Assembly (NCBI GenBank): GCA_037783415.1
Contig: JAZGTN010000052.1
Coordinates: 2,666,001-2,730,000, forward strand
Length of the DNA: 64,000 nt
Direction of reading: 5' to 3'
Source of the DNA: Leptasterias polaris
Taxonomy: Eukaryota; Echinodermata; Asteroidea; Forcipulatida; Asteriidae
How positions within the stretch are numbered: the stretch's first letter is position 1; every line of letters begins with the position of its first letter. The notes below the pieces were generated by a model, which saw nothing but the letters and a program-made list of their open reading frames with translations, ran no database searches and had not been told where the DNA came from. Positions 48,901-58,439 of this stretch are shown here, one piece after another. The translations under genes were made by a program, and so were the position numbers.

Positions 48901-51900
48901 CTAAGCAATCTGCAAGTGAAAAACTTGCACAGGCGCAGAAGTATGAAAAAACAAGTAAACTTTTGGTGTGTTTTTGGTGTGTTTTTGTTGCGTTTTGGAT
49001 TTTTTTCTTCTCATAGTCATATGACTTCGGTCTTGTAAAAAATGTTCCGGTCCAGTAAAAATTCTGAGCAACAAGCCCTGCGGTCTTGTGGATTTTTTCC
49101 CCAAATTCGAGCCCTGAGCATGTAACCGCCGCATCGCCATAAATGCGCACTACATGTACACTGTAAAACACACAGGGACATTGACTCCTAAAATGGTGCC
49201 AAGATAATTGCGATGATGACGTCAGGTGAATTTGGCTAATCCCTGGAGACCTAAAGTTAGGGTCATAGATTGGTTCTACTCCAAAAACTAATGAAAATAA
49301 CAAATTACTTGGTGAGAAGAACTGCAGCCGTTGATTTTTAACTATTTTGAGAAAGGATTCCCGTTGAAGTAATATAGTTTGGATAACTTTTCATCCAAAA
49401 ACATTTGAATCTTGATAAACGATTCATGCATGAATCGTTTTCCCAGATTTCGAGGGGTTGGTGTCCATTTGCGAATTCTGCGGCCACAGTTGGTACCCGC
49501 TGTCACCTCGCTAAACATTTGACAATCTTGTGAAAATACCGTGAGAGTTTTTTGCTTTTTTTCTCAGCAAGTAGACATTGTATTCAGCTGAAACTTTTAC
49601 ATGACTTTTATAGTATCTGTCTTTATGGTTTTTCCTATATAAATCAGCTTTCTCCCTTAACTGGTCCACTGGCCAAATACCAGTTAAAACACCCGAGGAC
49701 CAGTCAAAACTCTCTCCAATACTTAGTGGTATGGCTGCCCAGTTCAGTGTTCCCAAAACATCCCTATTTAACATGAATTATGGACTAGTGATAAAGCTGT
49801 TGGACTAGTAAAGTTAAGGGCAAACCCTGTAAAACAGCATTACGTTGACAAAAAACAATTCTACAATGTACATGTACAACCCAACTTTTAACTATAAATG
49901 ATTGTGAGGGCCCTGTACATGTACATGTACCTTGCTAAATGCAACCATAGAGGGTGCAACACAGTGCAACAGAGTACGGGATCCGAGTTGACTAATAAGC
50001 AGTGTAAATAACAACATTACCAAAAATGGTAAATTTAGTTGCATTTCGGATACCATTACAATTTTGTTTTCATTTTCCTTACTTAAGTTTCTGTGACAAG
50101 AACTGCATGTATCTGAAATAACTTTTGTAGTGCATGTCACATTTTGTCACTTTCACTTATCCTGCTAATATTAGTGTGACGCCACGCCCACTTCACATAA
50201 ACTGGATTTGCAGGAGTTGCATTGAGCTAGATGTTCTTAGACGATTTAAATGCAAGAGAAGTTTGATAGGACTTGGCTTTTATCAAAGTCGGTCTTCTCA
50301 GAATCCAAAGTGATTCCATGAGTGTGGTGGAAAGTTTGTCTCACATACAGGTTCTTTCGGCAAAAGTGACATCATTAGTGGGGAGTGCTATTGTCACACA
50401 TGCATTACATACTGTACGGGTGTGTAGTATGGGAGAAAAGTGGCGAGACAAATTACAAATTGAAAACTGTTATATCAAAAGAAGCCAAAGGCACTGGGGG
50501 GGGGGGGGGGGGGGGGGGTTACATGTTAGCACACTCTGAAAACCTGAACACTGATTTGTCATTGGGCAAGACTGGAACATATGACTTCCTGTATTCTTGA
50601 GCTTGTGTCACCACCAAGATTGCTTGTTGAGAAGAGGCTGACACCAGTCCTGACACAAACACTACCATTACCACAATGTACTGTCGATGATGAATTTAGG
50701 TAATTTTTTTTTCTTCTTTTAAACTAAGCATGTAAATTTACTATGAAAATGAAACATTTCATCCTTAGATCCTGTGTTAGTATTTGACCCTGTATGGACA
50801 GGAAAAACCTTGAAGGACCTTGAGGATCTCAACCATATTTACAGGTCAATTTCTAACAGGAAGCACGCAGTGAACGAGTATGTAGGTTTTAGTACATAGT
50901 GTGAAGTAATACATGTACTGTATAATTTGTAGAAATGTGTGCACTAAGATAACCCAGGAGTCCTGGAAGCATTCACACTACAATAATACAGCATTCTAGT
51001 ACTTGGCGTATGTGTAACCAATTTGTCAAAGTTCAGGTGTTCTGCTGTTTCGGTTTTGGACAATCCATTAAAGGATCCTTATGATGGGTACAACTTGTGC
51101 ATATGGTTTTGGCTACAACAAGGAACCTCAACTTGGTTTGATACAGTACATAAATTTAAGTAGTTGTAGCCTATATTCTATTTCTAGAAGCCCTTAAAAA
51201 ATTGTGCACTCTAAGGCCATTTTTGAAACTATTGCTTGGGCTTGGGCTTTGGGTTGAGACCGTCCGCTTGTTTGAAATTCTGTACCGGAAGTGTACATTT
51301 TCAAAATACCTGATAGATCCAAAGCCGGAGGCCAAGCCAGAGGCCAAGCCAGAGGCCAAGCCAGAGGCCAAGCCAGAGGCCAAGCCAGAGGCCAAGCCAG
51401 AGGCCAAGCCTAAGCTAGAGCCCAAGCCCGAGCCCAAACCAGAGCCCGAGCCCGAGCCTAAGCTAGAGCCCAAGCCAGAGCCCGAGCCAGTGCCCGAGCC
51501 AGTGCCCGAGCCAGAACCCGAGCCAGAACCCAAGCCAGAGCCAAAGCCAGAGCCCAAGCCAGAGCCCGAGCCAGTGCCCGTACCAGAACCCAAGCCAGAG
51601 CCCGAGACCGAGCCAGTGCCCAAGCCAGAACCCAAGCCAGAACCCAAGCCAGAACCCAAGCCAGAGCCCAAGCCAGAGCCCGAGCCTAAGCTAGAGCCCA
51701 AGCCAGAGCCCGAGACATTGCCCGTACCAGAGCCCGAGCCCAAGCCAGAGCCCGAGCCTAAGCCAGAGCCCTGTGTTGTGATCTGAGCCCAAATTCATAG
51801 AACTGATATAGAAGCAAAAAAATAGCTAACCACAACAAAATTATGCTCACCAGAATAGGGTTACCAGCCTAAACACCATGTCACCTGCACCATCTGTGAC

Positions 51901-54900
51901 TTGCATTTTGCATAGTTAAGTTTTGCTCCGCAGAACTTTTTAAGCATTCATTTCTGCTTAAGCGGCTCTATGAAATTGGGCCCTGACATTAATCATTATG
52001 TTTAACATGTTTGGGGCATATTGCCATAAATAGTTTCTGGACACCACCATTCACATTTAACAGTGAGCAGATATTGTACTAGGTTTTATCTATGCGTAAC
52101 AATATAATTCATATGGATTGCATTCGGTGGCTTTTTCCCAAAAGGGTTTGCTTGTCTTTGCTACCAGTCACTAAAAAAAATGGGACTTGGGCCCAAAGCG
52201 AAACATCTTCACAACACTTTTGTATTGGCGACTTGCCATACAGGTATTAATAAAAAACCACATTTACTTAACCCTGTGACAGTATTTAAAGTTACATTGG
52301 CAGTTGCCACGTTCAAGCTGCACACAACAGGCAAAGGTCTGAAAGTTCCTGGCCTACTATTACAGGATGCAGCTACAGTTAATTTCCCTGAAGAATTTCA
52401 ATGAAGATGATGTTAAATGGTACTCATGGAATAATGAATATAATTTGTTTTTTACCCTAAAGCATTGTATACTCAGTACTTTCCCGAGTTCTGTGAAAAA
52501 AATTCCACTGGCAAATTACTCGGGTGGGATTCGAACTCACGACCTTTGCATTGCTAAATGATGTTGTACTGCAAACAGTATAAATTAGACAGGTAATATT
52601 TCAGAAAGTGCAACATTGTCAATTTCCAGAATGGAATATGGTCCAGGTGCAGTCGAGTAACTAGAGAGGGCACATTCCCCCCCCCCCCCACGTTAATCCT
52701 GAGGTCGTTGTATCCAATCCCGCTCAAGTCAATTTTTCTTTATTCAACCCCAAATTATAACTAAAATAAAGTACTTACTCAGGATCCGCAGGTTTTTGGG
52801 GTCTTCGGTAGCTCACTGGAACGTCAAGTTCATACTTCTCTTTGGCTTTCAGATTGCCAGTCACACCCATAAACTGACAACAAAAAACAACAACCATCAA
52901 TTACTGAAAGCTCACTACACAGGGCTCAAACATGGGGGGAAATTCACAAAACCATACAGCTTGTAGTTCTTCTTTTTTTCACTGGACCATAATGTGGTTT
53001 GCAAGATCAAAATCAAGATGAGAAAATGTAAAAAATATTTAACAACAATGAAGTGTTTTTATTAAAACAAAATGTCATCATTTGTATACACAGTGAGGTT
53101 CAAATAAGAAACACAAAACCGCCGAACTTGTTAGATCTTTGGTTTACTGGCCTAACACTAATATCAATGTAATTCTCTTGGTAATTTGTTGAAATATTCA
53201 ACTCAAGGGAGTAAGGGTTACTCGGGTAATACGCCCCGCATGAGCGTCAGGCAGGAACAATGCTTTTAACCCTGCGCTGCCCCACCCCTGTTAAATACTA
53301 CACGGCTGCCCTAGGGAACTGCAGCGTGTAGACCGTTGGGAAAACGTGATACCTCATTCGAAATGTTGATTTTATACTTTTTTCCAAGCTTATAACCTTT
53401 TAAGACGTTGTAGAGATGGTTTGGCAAAAAGAAATTAATAAACATTATTATTATTTTATTTTTTTTCTGCTTTCAATTTGTATGTTTTTACTTTGTGAAA
53501 CCGCAGTATTTTTTGTACACAAGTCTATGTAGAAAGTATTTTCTAACTGGCGATTCCGGGTCCATGAGTCATACTGCCTAAAGGGTCACAGACCATGTCT
53601 ATTGGGCCCATCTGAGGATAGAACTTAAAGGGTTTCAACTGCTTTTTGCTAAAAACTGAACGAGTAATTAACCAAAATGTGTTTCTGGTCTACTGGCTGC
53701 AGTACCGTTAGGCCATCAGAGAGGTAAAGGACTGTGTCAGGCTTTTGTATGGTACAGGGATAAATGAAGTTGCAGACTTTAACCATGGTAACCTCTTGAC
53801 ACTCACCTCAACCTGATCTTCATTCCATCTGTCCAACTGTACAGATATGACTTTGCTGATGTGGACTCCAAGCTTACGGTGCACCGATGCACATGGTACA
53901 CATAGGAACACTCCTAGGTTATAAGAAGACCAGTGGGCTTGTGCTAAAGAATTCGAAGTGAGAGAAGACAAATTAGTTTGACGAGTTGTCATTTCAAATG
54001 CTAAAAAAACACACACAAAAACAACACAAAACATTGAAAACGCTTGCAAAATTTAAACACACGGTCCTTCGTAGCTCAAATATTTTTATTTCAGCCACAG
54101 GTGACTAAAGCATGGACCTGACTCTATTAGGGATCAAGAGTATATCGCAGCCAACTGGCAGTGGCAGAGCACTAGTACCCATCAGGTAACAATTTATTTT
54201 GTTCAATGTACCCTTCCCAATATTCAATCCAAACCAACGCAGGTCTTAATTTTTCTTCAAACACCTCTCCCATACAATCCATTAAAAAAACAAAAAAACA
54301 AAAACAAGAAACAAAAAACCAAAAAACAAAACAACATTCAGCAGAGAATCAAAGGGACCGACCATGCATAATTTCAAAGTACAATGGAAAATTACATTTA
54401 AAAAAACAGCAACAACAAGCTACAACAGGAAAAAAACAAAACAGGATACATCATCTGGGAGTGTGGTCGGATTAAAAGAAATTATGTAGGTTTTCCCCCA
54501 CGTTTCGTAATTTTTCTTTCAACATTTAAAACCTACGTTTTGTGGCCCTATTCTTTGTTCACTTTCTTCCCGGCTCACACACATTCACAAGGTACAGTTC
54601 AAAGAATTTGTTATGAACCCCTCTTTTCGGCTACACATTTAATGAAGTATGTTACATCATGAAGGTAGAATTCTACCTCCTATGGTAACTAACAACATTA
54701 GGTGTCGTCCACCCACAGCAAACATGCAGGAAAAATGTGTCACAACCATTGAACCAGTGTCCAGTGTGACACTTGTCATCACATCAGGACAAAAATAAAA
54801 CGGTATACTCACTTGGGCTATTGACATTTTCTTCGTTTTCGGGGAGCTTGATGCAACAATCTGCACACACATTATTGCCTGGCTTTTTTATAATTTCTAA

Positions 54901-54930
54901 AAGTTTATTTGTAGTTGGTGCTGAATACAT
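32086..54930 (-). CDS. ADAP1: ArfGAP with dual PH domains (centaurin-alpha)
   Basis: ADAP proteins bind PI(3,4,5)P3 at the plasma membrane through two PH domains and stimulate GTP hydrolysis by Arf6. Eight exons (minus strand) join in phase: 54930-54813, 53943-53807, 52873-52779, 41330-41138, 36388-36239, 34767-34681, 33117-32980 and 32289-32086. They give 373 aa, against 374 for human ADAP1. ArfGAP domain, about 10-135: zinc ligands C22, C25, C54, C57 and catalytic Arg R62 in CASVHR. PH1 is about 144-250 and PH2 about 268-370 ([20 protein letters not shown] start). The junction blocks [15 protein letters not shown] and [14 protein letters not shown] match ADAP1/2. Invertebrates often have one ADAP, so ADAP1 versus ADAP2 is not settled. 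Odd feature: 28 residues separate the two CxxC pairs, where 16 is standard. Introns reach 11.4 kb and are full of repeats. Confidence 0.93.
32640..32800 (-). mobile_element. Degenerate LINE ORF2 C-terminal remnant
   Basis: Minus-strand translation reads [20 protein letters not shown] then SCSSVNN before a stop. This resembles the APKLWNSLPxxIRxCxSLxxFK C-terminus of CR1/L2-like LINE proteins. It lies in ADAP intron 7, in the gene's sense. Confidence 0.5.
33645..34000 (+). repeat. tRNA-derived SINE S4, near full length
   Basis: Head GTCATGGCTGAGCGGTCTTC (box A-like), box B GGGTTCGAATCCCAGTCATG, ACACTTGTGCCCTTGAGCAA, then the body AAGTTGGGAAGGTAGTGCAT through CGGCGATATATCATTT and an A-rich tail. 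The head resembles S3, but the body differs. A 5'-truncated relative is at 9078-9300. Confidence 0.7.
34208..34640 (-). repeat. tRNA-derived SINE S3, full-length reference copy
   Basis: Minus strand: GTGTCGTGGCCGAGCGGATA then AGAGCACCGAACTCAAGCTC (tRNA-Leu/Ser-like head), box B GGGTTCAAATCCCAGTCGTG, ACACTTGTGTCC and a body of about 300 bp. It ends GCGCTATATAAGAACTGCG and (ATT)n at 34208-34233. The (ATT)n tail suggests mobilisation by a LINE with a microsatellite tail. It lies in ADAP intron 6. Confidence 0.75.
35395..35640 (-). repeat. tRNA-derived SINE S1, long copy
   Basis: Minus strand: TAGCTTAGTTGGTGGAGCAC (box A), box B GGTTCAAATCCCGCC, GTCAATTTATC. Upstream is the long S1 5' region, with GCATCTCCTTAAGGTGATCC and GATCCCTGGCTGTACGGCAG. 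Confidence 0.6.
35901..36146. repeat. Family A-related MITE
   Basis: About 246 bp with ends TTTTTTCATGGCTCTGCTTA and an inverted AAGCAGAGCCATGAAATTGG plus GCCC. The interior repeats GCTTAC/GTAAGC motifs many times. It lies in the ADAP intron between exons 5 and 6, ending about 93 bp from exon 5. Confidence 0.55.
36415..36800 (+). repeat. SINE S2: one copy plus a tail copy
   Basis: The complete copy (about 36590-36800) has CTCGGTGGTCTAGTAGTAAG (box A), GGATTCGAATCCCACC (box B), TTTTTTTCACAGAACTCGGG, AAAGTACTGAGTATACAG and CACATCGTGTAGGGT. About 36415-36540 repeats only the body from TGTGGATTTTTTTCACAGAA on, giving a near-tandem pair. Confidence 0.65.
36990..37262 (-). repeat. SINE S3 copy
   Basis: Plus-strand order: ACCTTATAAATGTTTACAAG, GGACCTACAGCTTTACGTCC, GGACACAAGTGTCAAGACC, then AACCCATACTCTGCTGATCA. 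This is the S3 body and box B half read in reverse. It lacks the tRNA 5' half. Confidence 0.6.
37856..38045. repeat. GTCCACGGTTGC hairpin repeat, locus 1
   Basis: Flanked by CA/TG microsatellites. It contains GGACAATAGGTCCACGGTTG, GTGGTCCACGGTTGCTATCA and AGGGTCCACGATTGCAG. The same modules, in opposite orientation and expanded, occur at 44140-44620. Confidence 0.65.
38637..38806. repeat. MITE family A, right-truncated
   Basis: Starts GGGCCCAATTTCATAAAGCTG and follows the family to TTTTGTGCTT, where the right inverted end is replaced by unrelated sequence. It lies in the ADAP intron between exons 4 and 5. Confidence 0.65.
39343..39645. repeat. Minisatellite of TAACGTGAGTAACC units
   Basis: About 16 copies of the 14-bp core TAACGTGAGTAACC, separated by ATG or ATACATG, give mixed 17- and 21-bp periods. 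Long minus-strand frames across it ([15 protein letters not shown] repeats) are a by-product. It lies in the ADAP intron between exons 4 and 5. Confidence 0.9.
40865..40924. repeat. Second TAACGTGAGTAACC array, 15-bp period
   Basis: Four direct copies of GTAACGTGAGTAACC, the last with GAGAAACC. The core is the same as the array 1.2 kb away, but with a strict 15-bp period. A single copy also sits at about 39179-39193. Confidence 0.9.
41383..43000. mobile_element. 1.6-kb element with hairpin at each end (Helentron-like?)
   Basis: Left end: a perfect hairpin of TAGTGTTTGT, loop GAGA, ACAAACACTA (41383-41406), overlapping TAGGTGTTCGG (41405-41415). Right end: a perfect 22-bp palindrome with half GTTCGGTCTTA (42974-42995), then ACCTAA. 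TAGGTGTTCGG recurs inverted as CCGAACACCTA (42990-43000). The interior has two related units (about 42425-42560 and 42760-42880), each with a GATGACGT...ATGACGTCA block, and a 34-A run at 42921-42954. No transposase or Rep/helicase was recognised. Classification as a non-autonomous Helentron is inference. Confidence 0.5.
43095..43447. repeat. TTAAAGGG MITE family B copy
   Basis: A 353-bp element with ends TTAAAGGGTGTGTACAACAT and an inverted ATGTTGTACATACCCTTTAA. It is about 80% alike by eye to 58440-58787. It lies in ADAP intron 3. Confidence 0.75.
43652..44003 (+). repeat. GGGCTC MITE family E copy
   Basis: Ends GGGCTCCAATTTGGGGAGAA and GGTTAATTTTGAGCCC. The interior has CAAGACTGCAGGGCTTGTAG and TTTACTGGACCAC, shared with 48145-49115 (opposite strand) and 52922-53165. 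Confidence 0.6.
44140..44620. repeat. CCGTGGACC hairpin repeat, locus 2 (expanded)
   Basis: At least six CCGTGGACC or CGTGGACC boxes alternate with TTGTGATAGCAACC, CCCTTTTGTTATAGGTCC and CACACA tracts. The segment 44353-44393 forms a perfect 14-bp stem (AACCGTGGACCTAT) with a 13-nt loop. A C-rich run precedes it at about 44107-44130. Open frames across it are repeat artefacts. Confidence 0.7.
45913..46303. repeat. TTAAAGGG MITE family B-like copy
   Basis: A 391-bp element from TTAAAGGGAGGATATATTCG and GTAATTAC to the inverted GACAATTACC and CTCTGCCTTTAA. It shares ACAGGTTTGTTATTTTATGC and related blocks with 58440-59185. Confidence 0.65.
48145..49115 (-). repeat. GGGCTC MITE family E with internal insertion
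   Basis: Ends GGGCTCGAAATTAACACTGG and an inverted AATTCGAGCCCT. Both flanks match 43652-44003, but the element is 971 bp instead of about 350, so roughly 48300-48900 looks like inserted DNA. The inserted part has a GC-rich stretch (48355-48560) with no recognised protein. Confidence 0.5.
50496..50518. repeat. Run of 23 G
   Basis: An uninterrupted G homopolymer on the plus strand in ADAP intron 3. It is a G-quadruplex-prone and sequencing-error-prone site. Confidence 0.9.
51321..51771. repeat. 450-bp minisatellite of 6/12-bp GAGCCCAAGCCA units
   Basis: It starts with about eight near-identical GAGGCCAAGCCA units, then continues with GAGCCCAAGCCA, GAGCCCGAGCCA and GTGCCCGAGCCA variants. The plus strand reads KPEAKPEA...EPKPEPEP and the minus strand [10 protein letters not shown]. 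Both frames are open because every unit is a multiple of 3 and lacks a stop. It lies in ADAP intron 3, antisense for the proline-rich frame. Confidence 0.9.
51785..51983. repeat. MITE family A copy
   Basis: About 199 bp from GAGCCCAAATTCATAGAACTG to the inverted CGGCTCTATGAAATTGGGCCC. It follows the minisatellite at 51321-51771 almost directly. Confidence 0.65.
52455..52565 (-). repeat. tRNA-derived SINE S2 fragment
   Basis: Minus strand: CAATGCAAAGGTCGTGAGTT then CGAATCCCACCCGAG (box B), TTTTTTTCACAGAACTCGGG, AAAGTACTGAGTATACAATG. The box A half is missing. Confidence 0.6.
52690..52760 (+). repeat. SINE S1 fragment
   Basis: CCTGAGGTCGTTGTATCCAATCC-type box B region, then GTCAATTTTTCTTTATTCAA. 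It ends about 20 bp from ADAP exon 3 (52779) and follows a C-run at about 52678. Confidence 0.5.
52922..53165 (+). repeat. GGGCTC MITE family E, diverged
   Basis: GGGCTCAAACATGGGGGGAA, CAGCTTGTAGTTCTTC, CACTGGACCATAATGTGG, then GGTTTACTGGCCTAACACTA. Same order as 43652-44003. The right end is degenerate. It lies in ADAP intron 2. Confidence 0.5.
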
Positions 54931-55510
54931 TGTAACTTAGTTTCGCAAATTCCAACAAGTGACGACCAAGCCTAAACTTTCCTCGCAAAGTTGTGTGACT
55001 AATTATTATTATTACGTACACGAAGAATTGAGAAGTTAAAATAGCACTGGTAACCTCTCATGCACTTTCAATAGGGGCGTTTTACCGTGTACCAGGGAAA
55101 ACTCCCATATTTCCGCATCGAAACTTTGCTCGCGGGGTACCCAGACGACTTTTGGCTTTTAATAACGAGCACGATAATAATGGTATCAGCCGATACAAAG
55201 CAACATGTGTCATCAAGCATGTACAAATGGTGGCGCTTTTCATCCCCATCCTCCAACAAAACTGTTGGGCTGGTATTGGACGAATGACGGTGCGACCATG
55301 ATTTGAAAATGTTTGGGTTGAAGTCTTCTTCGCCTACCCTTGTGGATCGAGATGTCGCCATCTTCCCTGACAGCAGTAGTTCGTTTCTGTTATTTTTTTT
55401 AATTAGGGGTAAATGTTTGTCTCGATGTGAAGGTGGACCAATAGGCCTCGCGATTTGGGTGGGATAGACATCTTCGTCAGTGTTATTTCACTCACCATTA
55501 TGGTTCAGAC

Positions 55511-55595
55511 TTTGATTCCTTTTTTCGGTATCTATAATGTGACAACACACATGGTGTCAATTTTAACAGCCCAGTTTTTGCAGTGTGGGTCAACA
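55511..55595. repeat. Partial CACTGCAAAA MITE family F
   Basis: TATAATGTGACAACACACATGG, GTCAATTTTAACAGCC and TTTTTGCAGTG match the right end of the complete element at 55792-56018. Confidence 0.55.
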
Positions 55596-55791
55596 AAGGT
55601 GACCTACACTGTAACAATGTAGAACCATGCTATACATGATGGAGACGATGAAGAAATATTCAGGTTGTTTTGGGTGTCGTTAAACCCCCAAAATAATTTG
55701 GAAAACCACAAAAGGTAGAGACTGAAAACCCCCAAAATGCAATGTTCCGTTTCGAGGCTGGATTCGAACCAGGTCCACAGTGTTGAAATCA

Positions 55792-56018
55792 CACTGTAAA
55801 AGCTGGGGTGTTAAAATTGACACTTTAGGTGTTGTCACTATAGATGCCCCCAAAAAGAATCCAAGTATACACCATAGGGTGTTAAAATAACACTAATTCT
55901 GCCAACACAGTTACATTGGTGTTTATTTAACACCTAATGATGTTAATTTTGATTCTTTCTTGGTTATCTATGTGACAACACACATGGTTTCAATTTTAAC
56001 AATCAACATTTTGCAGTG
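55792..56018. repeat. MITE family F with long terminal inverted repeats
   Basis: A 227-bp element. The left CACTGTAAAAGC...GTGTTAAAATTGACAC...GTGTTGTCAC recurs inverted as GTGACAACAC...CAATTTTAAC...TTGCAGTG at the right. The inverted repeats are about 50 bp with mismatches. A short relative (CACTGCCAAAACTGGGGTGT) is near 56187. Confidence 0.7.
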
Positions 56019-56542
56019 GATGACCGCTAGCCAATATTAAATTAGTCTTGAAATGTTTGACCTGTTGGAGTGGCTTATTAAATAAGACCTCTGCTTCTTG
56101 TGTATAACCTCATTAAAGGAGTTCTAAATAATGAGAAAAAAAGAAGAAAAAAGATAGGCCTAATAGCAACCAGACACAAAAAACAGCACTGCCAAAACTG
56201 GGGTGTTAATATTGAAGGGATGGGATAAGGGGATCCGGACACCAGCCTGGTCTCGACCACTTCATTTACAGTATTGCATAAAACAAACTGCCAATAAAAT
56301 GAAGAAAAAAAATTAAACATTGCGAGTTACATGTTTTTTGTGCGTTGTCTGTGACATGGATATCATTTTATGTTTTTCTTTTCGAAACAGCATAGTTCTG
56401 TTAAAATTCGTTCAGAGAAAAAAATAAAAAATAAAAATCTGACCATGCAGCTTTGAAAAGTGTGATTTAATAATATACCCCAATACTCATCATTCTTTTA
56501 CAGGTGCCACAATTTTGTGTTCTCATTTTATATTAATTTCAG

Positions 56543-56850
56543 GCCTCGGAATTGGGAACCAACGTGTTGGGGCATTCATCCGACCGTGTAACTTTGACGC
56601 AGATCCCGAGGCTTGTGAGGTCAATGTTGAGAAGTTTACAGACGACTGGCCAACGTTGAGCGAGATAGAGGAACGGCCCTTCTGGGTTGAATACGTAGAG
56701 GGCGTCGTGACTGTCGGCAAAGGGGGTCAGGAAGAGGGTTTAATGGAGTGGGATGCCGGTGAATACCATGGATATCCACCATCGGTGGTCCATGTTACAA
56801 TCGCCTCTTTGGTGCGAGCAGATTGGCTGTTTCATGGTTTCTGCGTGTAA
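56543..56850 (+). pseudogene. Lone exon like farnesoic acid O-methyltransferase domain
   Basis: After an AATTTCAG acceptor, a 102-codon frame runs to TAA at 56848-56850. It holds GLGIGNQRVGAFIRPCNFDA, then RPFWVEYVEGVVTVGKGG and LMEWDAGEYHG. This pattern (GG-x-NxxSxxR...FWxxxxxGxxxVGxxG...W.D) fits the C-terminal half of the Methyltransf_FA-type domain; despite its name, most members have no shown methyltransferase activity. The preceding domain half (usually ...YEIxIGG) was not found in the 1.1 kb upstream, and the usual Trp after GG is Leu here. Either the 5' exons are far away or this is a remnant. It is GC-richer than its surroundings, as real exons here are. Confidence 0.45.
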
Positions 56851-58439
56851 ATGGGTATAGAGTCAGGAGCTCAAACAGCGCCCTCACTGGGTTCAGTGAA
56901 AGACCTCTCATTGGCAAAATAGTTATGCGTGTTGTGACACACGGCCGCTTGCCATTTTTTGACCTCAGTGGCGGACGCAAGGGGTCTACTCACACATCTT
57001 CTCATGTCAAAATGGCGTCAAATACTCCCGGGTCACTTGACCCGGAGTACATTTCTGTGTCACTGACCAGAAGTCTATGTCAAGGTGACCTGTAATTTGG
57101 CTGAAATCTTGACTTTTGACTCGGCGGGTTACTTGGACTCCGGGTCATAGGTCAGGCCTCTGAGAATCCGGGTCAATTCTGATCCGGAAAATTGTACAGT
57201 GTTTGACATGGGTCGTTTTATTGCAGTGGAGTGGTTGAGGTTGACCCACCAGTCATGACTGCGCACAAGCCGCACTAATTTATGTATAATAGTCAGGGTG
57301 TTAAAAATGGCAAATTAGCCTGCTCTGTTGCATATTTTGATAATAGATCTTCATTTCAATAATTATGTGTTGTGACGAGAGTATTTTTTCCTATAAACAA
57401 TTATAATAAATAAAATAAAATAATAATAGTAATATACATTTATGCCGAGCTAAATACAACTTATTTAAGCACAACAACCGTAAAAGCGCGTAAAACCAGG
57501 GCAACAGCGCCAACGATACCATGATACAAAATTACCAACAAAATATACACTAAAAGTTGCAATGTTAGTTTACACAATGTTTGTTAGAAACATAGACAAA
57601 ATACACTTCAAAAACTGAAATTCTGCAGAAGAAGGTGGTACAAGCTAAAACAGAAATGATATACATTTCTTATAATAATATAGGTGGTCAAGCTATAAAA
57701 ATAGTATGAGACATTAGTACAGGAGCCTCTATATTATGCGCAACAAGAATAGTATATAACATTATAAAATCCAACCTTATATAAACGAAATACCACCAGC
57801 TTCAGAAAAAAGATCACCTCTTTTTGTATGTTGACCTTCATTGTATCCCTTTACTTGCAGTTAATAAACTGCTTCCATGACAACCAACAGGGTAATTCAA
57901 TACTAAATACATTGGTGCAGTTTTCTCTTATTATTATGAGAGCATTTCGACCTCGCTAGAACTGGGTACTTTTAAACCTGTGACTGAAATTGTTTTATCT
58001 TTGGGGGAGTGATGTGACATTGGTGACGATAAAAGCCACCCTAAATTATTTGTGAAAGTTCCAAGAGCAAGCAATGTTTGCACGCAAGTAAAATCACAAT
58101 TGTATGAACAATTTTACATTATTATGAGAAGCTTTGATCGAGAATGGCGAAATATAATTTGGATAGGTTGATGTTTGGTGTTGCCTCATGGTCTTCTTTT
58201 GTTTTATGACAAACTTTGCCGGACAAAGGACAATCACTGGTACCACTATGATTCAGTTGAGTATCGAGTACGGACTTCAAGGGAAGTACTTTTGCTAATG
58301 GTACTCGTGTATAAGACTAGAGTACAGGTACCAAGTACGAGAACTACAACATTTCCCCCGTGTATCATGGCCTCAAAACAAAATTGAAAGGTGACCCCCG
58401 CCTCCGGTGAGGTTTTTGCTACAGACAGTGTTTTGTACT

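Noticed and set aside
51171..51786. Long proline/glutamate-rich (plus) or glycine/serine-rich (minus) open frames as genes
   Set aside because: Both frames are open only because the repeat unit is a stop-free multiple of three. No splice context or conserved domain was seen. Kept as a repeat and as a finding.
55068..55361. 97-codon minus-strand frame starting in a strong ATG context, upstream of ADAP
   Set aside because: No recognised motif, no supporting splice partner, and similar-length chance frames are common in this window. It could be a first exon (donor AGG|GTAGGC after 8 codons), but I cannot support it.
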